Shown in pieces: positions 54,936 through 64,000 of a stretch of DNA of 64,000 nt. Each line of letters begins with the position of its first letter. The first letter of the stretch is position 1. The notes beneath the pieces were generated by a model. That model was not told where the DNA came from. It did not search any database and worked only from the letters and a program-made list of their open reading frames with translations. A program made the position numbers and the translations under genes. The DNA comes from Euclidia mi. Lineage: Eukaryota > Arthropoda > Insecta > Lepidoptera > Erebidae. The stretch lies in the NCBI GenBank assembly GCA_944739405.2, contig OX123182.2, forward strand, positions 92,496,051 through 92,560,050, written 5' to 3'.

Positions 54936-56557
54936 TCCATATTATAAACAAAGGGCATATTGACATATTACGTGAATGATACTGCTCAATGTCATTAATA
55001 ATAATATTTTAAACTATTCTATCTTACACACAGTACCATCTAGTCCTAAACTAATCACAACCCTACACACCATTTAAATAAAAACTGTTAATTATGTATC
55101 TATACGTTCTGTAAATTATGAATTTTCACAATTGCCAAATAATTGTGAAAGTGTAACACCAAATTTTGACACAAAGTACACCAACTTTACAATGCTCATC
55201 AAATTGTCAAGAACTTCTTCTTTAACCAAGACAAATTTCAACGTAATTTCAATGACGAGTTTCAATTTTCAATCTTGATGATTGAACTTGACGGTGCAAA
55301 GAGTTTGACCTATTTAATGTTTAACGGGTATTTCAGTCCTGTCTGATGTAATTTTTGGTACAGTTATGATTAGTTTGTAATGCGCTACGTTTTATGCTGC
55401 GTAACATTTGAAAAACAAGTTATCTTATATTTGGTTAATCGGCTTTTTCCTTCACACAACCTTACGAAAAGAAATGACCGAGATTATGATTTTGCAAATT
55501 ATTACATTGTCACATAGCCTTTTCAGCCATTTCTTTGGTTTCTTAAAAACTAGTTGAGCGAGGATTGTTTTAATCATTCACTTCAACGCACATATTTATG
55601 TAGCCGGGTTAGCATATTTGATTTCGAATGAATATTCTAATAAAATCATATTCTTTTTTAATTCTATAGGTCTTTAAATCTGTAATAAGTTATGTTTAGT
55701 TTTCAAATTCTTATATCTAATTAAACGTTAGACTTATTCTTGTAATCAATATCTCCTTTTTTCGACGATTTTATCTAAAATTCTTTCGATTTCTTACTTG
55801 GATTAAAAAAAGCAATTATAAATAAACCTATAGCTTACTTATGGACAAATAATTCATGTGTGTCTTTGTTTATTTGGCTTAAGGAAAAATCCAGACATCA
55901 TTCATGAGTTTATACAGAAATCTTCGACGATTTGAGCCAAGTATTAATAATTCCTCTGAGATTTCACTACGCGGAAATGCGTTGCAACTCGACTATCTCA
56001 CGTGAAATATGATAATATATTATCACTCTACAAGTTCTCGGTATTTTGTCCTTCGACCTTTATCGGTTCAGTGACAGCGTATCTTCATCCATCAGGGGGC
56101 GTGAAATTCCATCGCTGCTCATATATGTTCACTGTCCAATGTTTTGTTCGAGGTTCTAGGAAATAGTTTGGGAATTTGAGTGTTGGCACAAATTACTTCT
56201 GCCCGTGGCTCCGAGTGTGTGGTTGTTGGGTATCACAAAATACGGTAGCCTATTTAAGTGTTGTAATCTACATTACTACAAAATTTCATCACAATCCATG
56301 CGCTAGGTAGTTTTTGCGTGAAATAACAACAAACGACCATACATTCCATCATCACAAAAGTACCCGTTTAGTTTTAGGTTGTGTATCGCCTATACATGAC
56401 ACATTGTTATATATCTTTAAATATAGGTAGAGGTTCATAATTCACCAAAGTTTGCATTGATCTACGTCCTACAAGATCAAATATGAAGACAAATACTGTA
56501 GGATCGCCGTTGCTAGTTCCTAGCCCACGAATCCGATAAAAGCCATTTTTTAATCAG
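54936..56557. other. No gene seen
   Basis: AT-rich. At 56280-56320 the phrase AAAATTTCATCACAATCCAT...GTAGTTTTTGCGTGAAA is a common word in moth mobile-element remnants. Nothing else assigned. Confidence 0.35.
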
Positions 56558-56875
56558 GCTTCAGAATGTGCCTGGTAGATGGCAATAGGCTCGCCCCCTA
56601 TTACATTGGGACCGAAACATAACTGGCGAAGTTTATTTATTTATTTTTTATAGTCTCACGCCTATATCCCCGAAGGGGGGTAGGCAGAAGTGTAAATATT
56701 ACACCCAAATTTCGCCATGAATTTTTAGGTCCACGTAATAGGGGGCGAGCCTATTGCCGTTTCCGGGCACATCACCCGACTCCGGGCTGCTACTGAGTAT
56801 TCGGAAAGTGTGGGTGTTCAATATATCTCTGCCTACCCTTTTGGGGGATAAAGGCACGAAGTTATGTTATATTAT
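56558..56875. repeat. SINE inserted in SINE (family 1)
   Basis: An outer plus-strand copy (56560-56632, with GGCAATAGGCTCGCCCCCTA) is interrupted by an inner minus-strand copy (about 56633-56804, with its (AAATA)-type tail on the left and GGGGGCGAGCCTATTGCCGT on the right). The outer copy resumes at about 56805 (GTGTGGGTGTTCAATATATC, CTCTGCCTACCC). Two waves of the same family are therefore recorded. Confidence 0.85.
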
Positions 56876-57119
56876 GTGTCATGCTTCAGAATAACATTTT
56901 AGAAACAATCGTGATATTTTTACGTAAAGTCCACCGCAACAGCGTACCTACATACTTGTGCGCGCTTAATAGAAGGGTTATTATGTATATATTATATGTA
57001 TAGATATAAGGTATATGACCTATATATAGTATTTTAGTCATATTTGTCAATGTTTTGAAAAATAAAATAGACAACTATCAATTCTTACTTTCATTTATTC
57101 AGTTTGTCGCAAGAATATA

Positions 57120-57494
57120 CAGGGTGTAAAAAGACCCTTAACGAAAACTGAAACCCCATATTATACCCACCATTACGAACATTTTTTACTTCGGCACCAT
57201 ACCTGGGAAATTATTGGTTCAGGAGATATTGAGGCTCAAAGTTAGTATGGAATTTTTGTAATTAGGTACAAAATCGATGCAATTACCATGCCAACCTGTT
57301 CTTTGGATGTCCTATGCACCCATGAATAAGTAGGTATTTCGAAAATTGTACGCGCACAATTTGAATTGCGGCTTATAAAATGTTATTATTTGAAAAAAAA
57401 AACATTTCCCAAGTTTTATTTTCGCTTAGTATGACTTGGCATGATGTCCAAAACGAGTAGACTTCGGCTTGGTGATGGGTCTTGTGACACCCTG
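57120..57494. mobile_element. TA-flanked MITE, copy 2
   Basis: 375 bp; inverted repeats CAGGGTGTAAAAAGACCC and GGGTCTTGTGACACCCTG differ at two positions; TA duplication at 57118-57119 and 57495-57496. Same orientation as copy 1, 3 kb away, with indels between them. Confidence 0.88.
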
Positions 57495-57496
57495 TA

Positions 57497-58014
57497 TCTT
57501 AGATAAAGATATATTTACATTTACCGCCACTCTTGGCCATTATTTTAATAGTAATTGTTTATAAAAGCAGTACAAACTATATCATATTTATAATATTGGG
57601 TAGCAAAGTTGTGGGTAGTTCAATATATCAAATATAACATTAATACAATGGATTAGCAACAATATAATTCATTTAGTAATATTGGTCACAGTTATGTCTT
57701 TAATATTACTCTAGGTATATTTACTATGTATATATATTCAAGATTCACCAATAATTAATATGGCTTGTTTCACAGCGTATGAATCGATTCTATTATATGA
57801 TATTCCAAGTTCTAAGCTTATAACATCTCACAACTGACAAAACCACCCACAATATCAATTATACAATAGCTACGCTATATTACATTGCTTCTGCATTATT
57901 TCTATTGACAATACTCTAAATAACACCACAGAAGCAATATAAAATCGTGAAAGACGATAATATAATAGTCAGAATTATATCGTACCTTAGTTAGCCGTTG
58001 CCGGAGCGAAAATG
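57497..58014. other. No gene seen
   Basis: AT-rich sequence without a supported feature. See the promoter candidate immediately after it. Confidence 0.4.
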
Positions 58015-58085
58015 AAGTCTGAGCAGAGTCTGTTCATATTTTATACTCTATTTACCCGTTTGACAATGTCAACTGTCAAACGTCA
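58015..58085 (-). promoter_or_regulatory. Candidate core promoter (TATA plus initiator)
   Basis: On minus, TATAAAAT (about 58050) is followed 25 bases later by TCAGACTT (initiator-like). Upstream lies GTTTGACGTTTGACAGTTGA, a TGACA-rich stretch often seen near moth transcription starts. Downstream, CTAACTAAG|GTACGA could be a splice donor. No coding exon is visible behind it within the window, so this is a weak call. Confidence 0.3.
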
Positions 58086-58514
58086 AACCAATTTGTCTAT
58101 TTAGAATTGGCAACACTATAAATTCAAAACATACAATCCATTTATGTTCATTTACTATATGTTTAGGCTACACATAGTTAATGATACAATATATATGGTT
58201 ATATCTTGTTAGAGACATATGTGAATAATTCTAAAATCGATATTATTGTAACTTAACCTAAAACTCGACGTAGAAATAATAATGATATAAATTCTAGCCA
58301 GATTTATAACGGTTTGATATCCGAGCTTTTGCTGGGATGATAAATAGGTACCTACTCACAAACGGGACACACATACTTTAGACGTATTTACTTTGATATA
58401 TTTTTGAAAATCTTAACAATATATTTCAACAAATCTATCGCGCAACATTTAAATTTTTTGTTTTAAGTTCAGTTGTCAGTCAGTCGCCATCAACATCGCA
58501 TTCTATCATTCTTT

Positions 58515-58665
58515 ACTACATACATACATATATAGACTCACGCTTGTTTCCCCGAACGGGTAGGCAGAGGCATATTATACGCCCACTTTTCGCCAGTGTT
58601 TTGATCCCACGTAATAGGTGGCGAGCCTATTGCCGCTTATCGGGATATTTTGTTTGCCAAAGCTT
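58515..58665 (-). repeat. SINE family 1 fragment, inverted
   Basis: TACATACATA repeats, then ATAGACTCACGCTTGTTTCC, CGGGTAGGCAGAGG and GTGGCGAGCCTATTGCCGCT in reverse orientation. The tRNA head is missing. Confidence 0.75.
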
Positions 58666-59403
58666 CGTCCGTTGATCGGCAGGTGCACCACTTGCAGGTG
58701 AGGTTGGCTTGGGACCCTAAGTTCTTGGTGGGAACCCTATGCACCCTCTTTACTAACTTTAACTTAATCAGTGTTTTCTTATAATATTATTAGAAGTCTT
58801 GCAATTGATATGAGTAATATTCCAGAAGAGCTGCCATCGGCCAGCTTTCTCAATAAAGATAGAGTGTACGATAGCAACGTCATGCGATATGATATACGCT
58901 TAGACAATGTCCATTAGGCTGCGTATTCAAAACCGAAATACGTACAAAAACTAAATATAATTATAGGGTTCACTATAACCTTATGTCTCTGTAGACATAA
59001 GATTATACTGAACGTGCATCTTATAGCACAAAGTACATATATGATTCGCATTTTGTGCAACACTAACCCGGTGATTTTACACAGATTGTAGTAGGTTTAA
59101 AGTATTACTTGTATATTTCAGGCTTAAAGCTTTTATGATTTCATTAAAACCATATTTAGGCATACAGCCTAATTACATATAATCTTTCAAAGCTATGTAG
59201 ATATCCATCAATTTTAAACATCAATCCATTTTGCTTTAATCTTAGTGACAAAAAGCGTAAAAAGCTGTTTAATTAGCATATAAGGCAAATTAATAACAAC
59301 TTTTATAAAAACACATTTATTTAATAAGGAATCAAATTACTTTATTATGACTAAAGTAATGAACAAATGCTATTATTACAGTAACTATTAAGTGATTTCA
59401 TAC
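58666..59403. other. No gene seen
   Basis: Intergenic sequence. A GCAGGTGCACC patch at 58680 is unremarkable. A short TTATGTC...GACATAA stem lies at 58980-59000. Confidence 0.4.
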
Positions 59404-59480
59404 ATGTGTATGGTATAGTGGTTTAAGCGGGTCCTCGCCGTTTAGCGGTTTGCCGAGTGTTGTGGGTTCGATAGCTTTGT
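59404..59480 (+). repeat. tRNA-like SINE head (family 3)
   Basis: Box A-like TATAGTGGTTTAAGCGG and box B-like GTGGGTTCGAT resemble the head at 25425. It does not fold as an intact tRNA with CCA-ready ends. The body is not identifiable. Confidence 0.5.
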
Positions 59481-59660
59481 ATATCTTGCACACTTGCATA
59501 CGTTTTAAGCGTTTGATAAAACAATTAAAATTGGAAAGGCTAAGTAGGCAACGTTACTACTTTACCTAAGCTTCACAAAAAATATATAATTAGATAATAA
59601 TCTGAACTAAGTATTCAAAGCAATATTATGCCGCAATTCGATTTTTAAACTATAAATACA

Positions 59661-60030
59661 GGCAGCGATAGCCTAGTGGAAATGCCAACAGACTGCCATG
59701 CGGAGGGTATCGTCGAATCCACGGCGCGCACCCAATGACTTTTCGGAGTCATGTACGTATTGAATTGTTAATTAACGCTTGCCTGTGCCTCGGAGAGCAC
59801 GTTAAGCTGTTGGTCCCGGTTGTCATGAAGATCTTGGACAGTCGTTATAGGACTTTAGCACCTCTAAACCAACTGACACTAGTCTAAACCTTCGAATATC
59901 ACTATCCCTTCGGGTTGCGCAGGTCAGACAGGCAGTCGCTCTGCGAAAAAGCTAATATTCAGCTAAATCCGGTTGGACTACTAAGCGGACCCCAGGATGA
60001 AACTGGCATAACGTTAGGAGGATAATGAGG
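59661..60030 (+). repeat. Long tRNA-derived SINE (family 2), copy 3
   Basis: About 370 bp aligned with 49463-49840. Box B has lost two bases (TATCGTCGAATCC). The tail is AGGAGGATAATGAGGATG. A possible duplication (AAATACAGGCA) overlaps the first bases of the element. Confidence 0.9.
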
Positions 60031-61593
60031 ATGAAATACAGGCAATGCAAATAACTTATGTATTATATTGTCTAAGGACATCCAATAAGAAAGAAATATT
60101 GTAATCACTTATAAAGAACAAAGCCTAAATTCTCGCACATAATCACACAGCAGTTTTCTCCCTTGAACGTTTTTGGTCGAGCCATTCTGACAATCGGCGT
60201 TCAAAGGAACGGTTTATCGAAAGGGTCATCACTGGACCGAGTATAAGTTTAAGTGTGCGTGAATCAGAACAATCGTTGACAAGATATATGAATATTTGCT
60301 TTGCTTTCATTCCCTGCTACATTGAAATATGGAAAATCGTCGGGGAGTCATAAAAGCAATATTGGGAGCGGTTAATTCTTCGCGTTGGTATTGCTTATAT
60401 AAGTGATTTTGATTGTAGTTTTGTTACATATAACGACTTGGTTGGGTCATCAAATATTTAATTCTTATGATATCAGTCAATTTGATGAGCTTGTTGGCTT
60501 TGGCTTTTTATATAAATGAAAAAAGAGACTTGTGGGATACGACACGTGTTACAGAATCTTGTTTAAAGAATAATGTTAAGAACTAATTATATATTTGAAA
60601 TAAGATTATCAACCCTGCGAGTTTAATTGTATTTTTATAGTGTGTACTACTAATACATATTATTGCAAACTTATAATACATGAGTTTACGATAAAACCAC
60701 ATAAAATATGTAGACATTTTTTATATTCAACTCTAGTAATAAAGTTCGCTACCTCAAAAGTAAATCGATTAAAATTGCAGATACGACCATAGTATTTTCT
60801 AAAACAACGCCATATCATGAAGATATAATCACAATAGTAAACTAGCACTTTATTACGCAAGACGTTAATTCAGCTAACTAAATATCATTATTCCCCATTT
60901 TACCTAATCCCACACAAATGCGATACTAAATTATGCATATCAGTGAAATATGCTTAAGAATAACCTAGACAGATTTATAATCATGTGGTAATCTGGCACA
61001 GTAATTAATAGGTACAGTAGCAAAGTTTCCTTCGGCGTACAGTAGGAAACCACATTTAGGTAAATTTCAAATAGTGAAACAAAACTTCATTGTAGTTCAG
61101 AACGACGTGAAATCTTATAACAAAGATACTGGCTGTTCACTCTAGCGAACATAATTTTACAGTTACCATATATTGTCGGAACTTTATGATTAGAACATAC
61201 ACACATTGGTATATGACTAGATAAGTAGTTATCTTCGTTTTGGAGACATCGCGATATTACTAGAATCGCATGTCAACCCCTATGGTAACGACAACTTGTA
61301 GCAACTGCCTAAAACATGCCGTATACGCTTTGCGTTAGTCAAGGTAAAAGCTTTAGAAAAACACAAATAACAAGATTCAGTACAAACAAAAATTGTTTGA
61401 CCGCTTCGACTATTTTTTGATCAGCGATTCCTTCTCTCTCAACACTGTCCAATGGAGTTCAACGTCCAACAACATTATTCTGCAACGAATGTTTTCAGAG
61501 AGAATAAAAGCAATATTATCCGAAAAGAAAATAAACTCAATTTTCACGTTCGAGCGGTCAGTCAAATAAAAGTCCTGTCATAAAAATAAGAGA
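60031..61593. other. No gene seen
   Basis: AT-rich intergenic or intronic sequence. The minus ORF at 60660-60860 has no domain. Confidence 0.4.
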
Positions 61594-61629
61594 ATGATAT
61601 TATTCATCATTACCATAATAAACCGTAAA

Positions 61630-61776
61630 GGGGAAGCAAATAAAAATAGAAGGGAAGAAAAATATAAGAGGCAAAGGGAACTTGAAAAATTTACAGATCA
61701 TTTGTCTTATATGCCCGGCAACAATGATCGATGGGACGCAGAAAAAGCTTGTGTGGGTTTTCTAATCCGTCGTCAG
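61630..61776 (+). CDS. Candidate internal host exon
   Basis: An open stretch that is highly charged and then mixed (NKNRREEKYKRQRELEKF, TDHLSYMPGNNDRWDAEKAC, VGFLIRRQ) ends in a consensus donor, CGTCAG|GTAAGTC, at 61776/61777 in phase 0. A possible acceptor is CCGTAAAG at 61629, with a weak pyrimidine tract. With it the exon starts two bases into a codon and fits the phase-1 donor at 48983. The frame is also open back to an ATG at 61594. The gene is not recognised; predicted helix then globular segment. The coding look (no repeat words, balanced codons) is the main evidence. Confidence 0.45.
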
Positions 61777-62515
61777 GTAAGTCGATTGAAAATGATATAC
61801 GTCTAGGTATAGAGCTACCGTGTTCAACGGTCGTGGATAAAATGTATTTTGGTGGAGTCGATACTAATTCTATTATTAATGTAAGGTTGGATAAAGAGTA
61901 TTAAGACATCGCGTCTACATGTCTAGATGTTTGTTACGTAACTACGCAAAAAACACGTATGAAGATTGATGTATATCTATAGTAACCTTATAGCTAGCTG
62001 AAACTTAAATATCATTGTTTTAATTATAATTTGTCTCAAAAATATTATGTGACTATTCCGTATCATGTCCATAAATAAAACATGCAGTGAAGCCATCTCG
62101 ATTGCAGCGTCTCTCAACTTTGCTTGATAAAAAATCAAAAAGTGTGGGCTAAAAGCCCTTATAATAAAATTAATAAAGACACTGCTGCAGAGTGCAGACA
62201 ACCAGTAGATCGTGTCATAAGACAGAAGAATATTAATTTATTGCATAAAATATAGTTTTAAAAAGTCCGCAGTTCCATTTACATACTCTAAAATAAAACA
62301 AAGGGGTCGATGCGAAAAGAGTAACAAATTGTTTATCAATTTTTAATCTTAACGAAAGGAACAACTAGAACAAAGTTGTTTATTTGCAAAATATGATATT
62401 TGATTGTTATTTGATTATTTTTTTTTTATTATGAGATACGTATCTCGCAATTGTGTCCTTTACCAATTGATCTTTTGTATATTAGACAAGGATTATATCT
62501 TTCTCATTTTTTATC
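61777..62515. other. No gene seen
   Basis: AT-rich, presumably intronic if the neighbouring exon call is right. Confidence 0.35.
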
Positions 62516-62519
62516 TCAA

Positions 62520-62612
62520 AATACACAAATGTTGAGGACCGTGTACTGTGGCGCGTGTTGAGAGAGGCCTATGTCCAGCAGTGGACTGCGATAGGCTGAT
62601 TGATTGACACAA
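62520..62612 (+). mobile_element. LINE tail fragment
   Basis: GTGTTGAGAGAGGCCTATGT, CCAGCAGTGGACTGCGATAG and GCTGATTGATTGA, the RTE-like 3' end also seen at 6600 and 54600. Confidence 0.6.
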
Positions 62613-62750
62613 ATGTTCCCGGTTGATGCCGTGTAATTCCTTACAAAATATGACAATTGATTCGAATAATCCTTATATAATAAACCTCGAGGGTTGCAGG
62701 TAAAACGAATGTCTTTTTGATTTGGTTAAAAGACATTATAAAAATGTCTT

Positions 62751-62990
62751 GTTTTTTTTTTTTTTTTTTGTAGTAATAGGTGGCAAACGAGCAGACGGAT
62801 CGCCTGATGGTAAGCAATTACCGCCGCCCATGGACACAAGCAACATCACAGGAGTCACAAGTGCGTTGCCGCCCTTTGGGGATGGGAAAAGGGATAGGAT
62901 GAGGAATGGGATGAGGGAGAAGGAATAGGGGATAGGGCCTCCGGCACTCTCACTCACCAAACGAAACGCAACTGTTTAAGCACTGTTACT
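62751..62990 (-). mobile_element. CR1/Jockey-type LINE 3' end, inverted
   Basis: A T-run at 62751-62770 (poly-A tail on minus), then GGTGGCAAACGAGCAGACGG, ATCGCCTGATGGTAAGCAAT and TACCGCCGCCCATGGACAC. The related LINE at 50740 ends with the sense version (CATCAGGTGACCCGCTTGTT). 5'-truncated to about 240 bp. Confidence 0.8.
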
Positions 62991-64000
62991 TTACGTCGAT
63001 TTTCTGTGAGAGGGTAGTACTTCCCCGGTCGAGCCGGCAATTTCAGCAAATTGTATTTATAAACGTTTCCTTTTCTTATGATGACTTTTTAAACTCATTT
63101 TTTGTGACGTATTTTATCCGCCATTCTACAGTGAAAATGTACGAAATTGTTTTCAAAGAATGATATAAAGCGATGCCGCCGCTGACCGCAGGAGCACTAG
63201 CGCCCAGCCGCTGTGGCGAGCAGTGCAGATATAATATGGCGTAGTTTAAATAAAATCAATTAAAATAAAACCCAAATAAGATTCACATTGTGGCAATCTC
63301 TAGTCTAAAATTATGATGATGAACAAAGAAGTTACAAAATTCAGACCTAACATTTGGCCAGTCACTACTTACACTACTATCTTCAGGAATATTACTTATA
63401 TTTGCGAATATTTTTTTAATATTTATAGTCTTTAATTTAATAATATCAAAACGTTGAAAACTGAATCATAGTTTTAAAATTTTTCCCGGCTAAACATGCT
63501 CGTGCTTGAGGCCAACACGGCTAAATCTCTACATGAGGGGGAAAGATCTCTCGGTCATCGCTTAATTAGTATGCATTGTTTATATAAAGCTAATAGCGTT
63601 GTCATTGCAGCCCCAGAAGCTAAGTATTGCTCCAAATTATTCGGCAACACATAACATAAAATGTATGCAGACAAATTGACCGATGGTAAAAATAACAAGC
63701 TTTATATTATGGAGCAGTGACGTCGACTAAAGTCACAATCCAAACTATGAAATAGAAGTACAATTATAGAAAATAAAATATTCTAGTTGCTTCGGCTGAG
63801 TGGTACAATACAGTACCTATTGCACAAACTATGGGTCGAGACCCACTGGTGGCCGATATTGAGTGGGTCCTGAAATGTAAGGCGACCCTGACTGACGGAA
63901 GTGCCGCTCCCCTTTACGCCTTTGTACCCGACTATGCCTGCTTTTTGTCAAAAAAACAGCTAACAAATGGGTTTCGAGTTGGAATTTTTGTATTATGGGT
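62991..64000. other. Mostly unassigned; tRNA-like scrap at 63785
   Basis: A CpG-rich patch at 63173-63240 (CCGCCGCTGACCGCAGGAGC) stands out from AT-rich DNA but has no assignable ORF. At 63785-63850, GGCTGAGTGGTACAATA and GGGTCGAGACCC look like SINE promoter boxes. No gene is supported. Confidence 0.35.

Noticed and set aside
59404..59480. True tRNA gene
   Set aside because: Promoter boxes only; no cloverleaf with matched acceptor ends.
62722..62960. 68- and 74-codon ORFs
   Set aside because: They read through the poly-T tail and the inverted LINE 3' UTR.
63173..63245. Short GC-rich ORF (about 23 codons) as an exon
   Set aside because: Too short, no donor/acceptor, and the GC-rich words look like a repeat.

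Overview
This window looks like intergenic and intronic DNA from a moth or butterfly (Lepidoptera). It is AT-rich, has no bacterial gene layout, and holds repeat families I recognise as typical of Lepidoptera: tRNA-derived SINEs, CR1/Jockey-type LINEs with the GGTGACCCGCTTGTTCG 3' end, RTE-like LINE tails ending in GATGAT, Helitron ends of the TC...CTAG type, and a Dong/R4-type non-LTR element sitting in (TAA)n. No database was searched; identities rest on motifs and recall.

Layout. 1-8.7 kb: non-coding DNA with two strong hairpins (211-286, 4866-4948), a foldback MITE, two SINE copies, a GC-rich inverted repeat pair (690-910 and 2430-2720) and a LINE tail. 8.7-18 kb: two clusters of retroelements joined by (TAA)n tracts. 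They include a 5'-truncated Dong/R4-like element (12462-15096) and two copies of a 0.86-kb TAA-flanked unit. A Tc1/mariner-type element with TA duplications (10926-11867) and an intact ORF1-only LINE (16697-17926, minus) also lie here. 18-31.7 kb: mostly unrecognised AT-rich DNA with a Helitron, several palindromes and LINE/SINE scraps.

31.7-45.7 kb is a nest of LTR retrotransposons. Gypsy element 1 (minus, 31712-45660, 4-bp duplication GGAC) carries gag, protease/RT, RNase H and integrase, plus a 98-codon ORF upstream of gag. That ORF predicts a small protein with an N-myristoylation-type start and one membrane segment. Gypsy element 2 (plus, 33960-41194, duplication TAAT) is inserted between the RT and RNase H of element 1. 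A SINE with a 13-bp duplication is inserted in the left LTR of element 2. A Penelope-like fragment with a GIY-YIG domain (minus, about 41255-42236) replaces the middle of the element-1 RT.

45.7-64 kb: two inverted Helitron copies around the 3' UTR of a 5'-truncated LINE (47633-45957), a CR1/Jockey-type LINE (about 50740-53815), three tRNA-SINE loci, two copies of a TA-flanked MITE and a SINE-in-SINE nest. Two coding-like stretches ending in GTAAGT donors (48896-48983 and about 61630-61776) are phase-compatible, so they may be exons of one host gene with a 12.6-kb intron. No tRNA, rRNA, CRISPR array or complete host gene was seen.

The autonomous retroelements are all broken by stops, frameshifts, truncation or insertion. 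The intact ORFs are the ORF1-only LINE protein, the element-1 gag and the small membrane-protein ORF.
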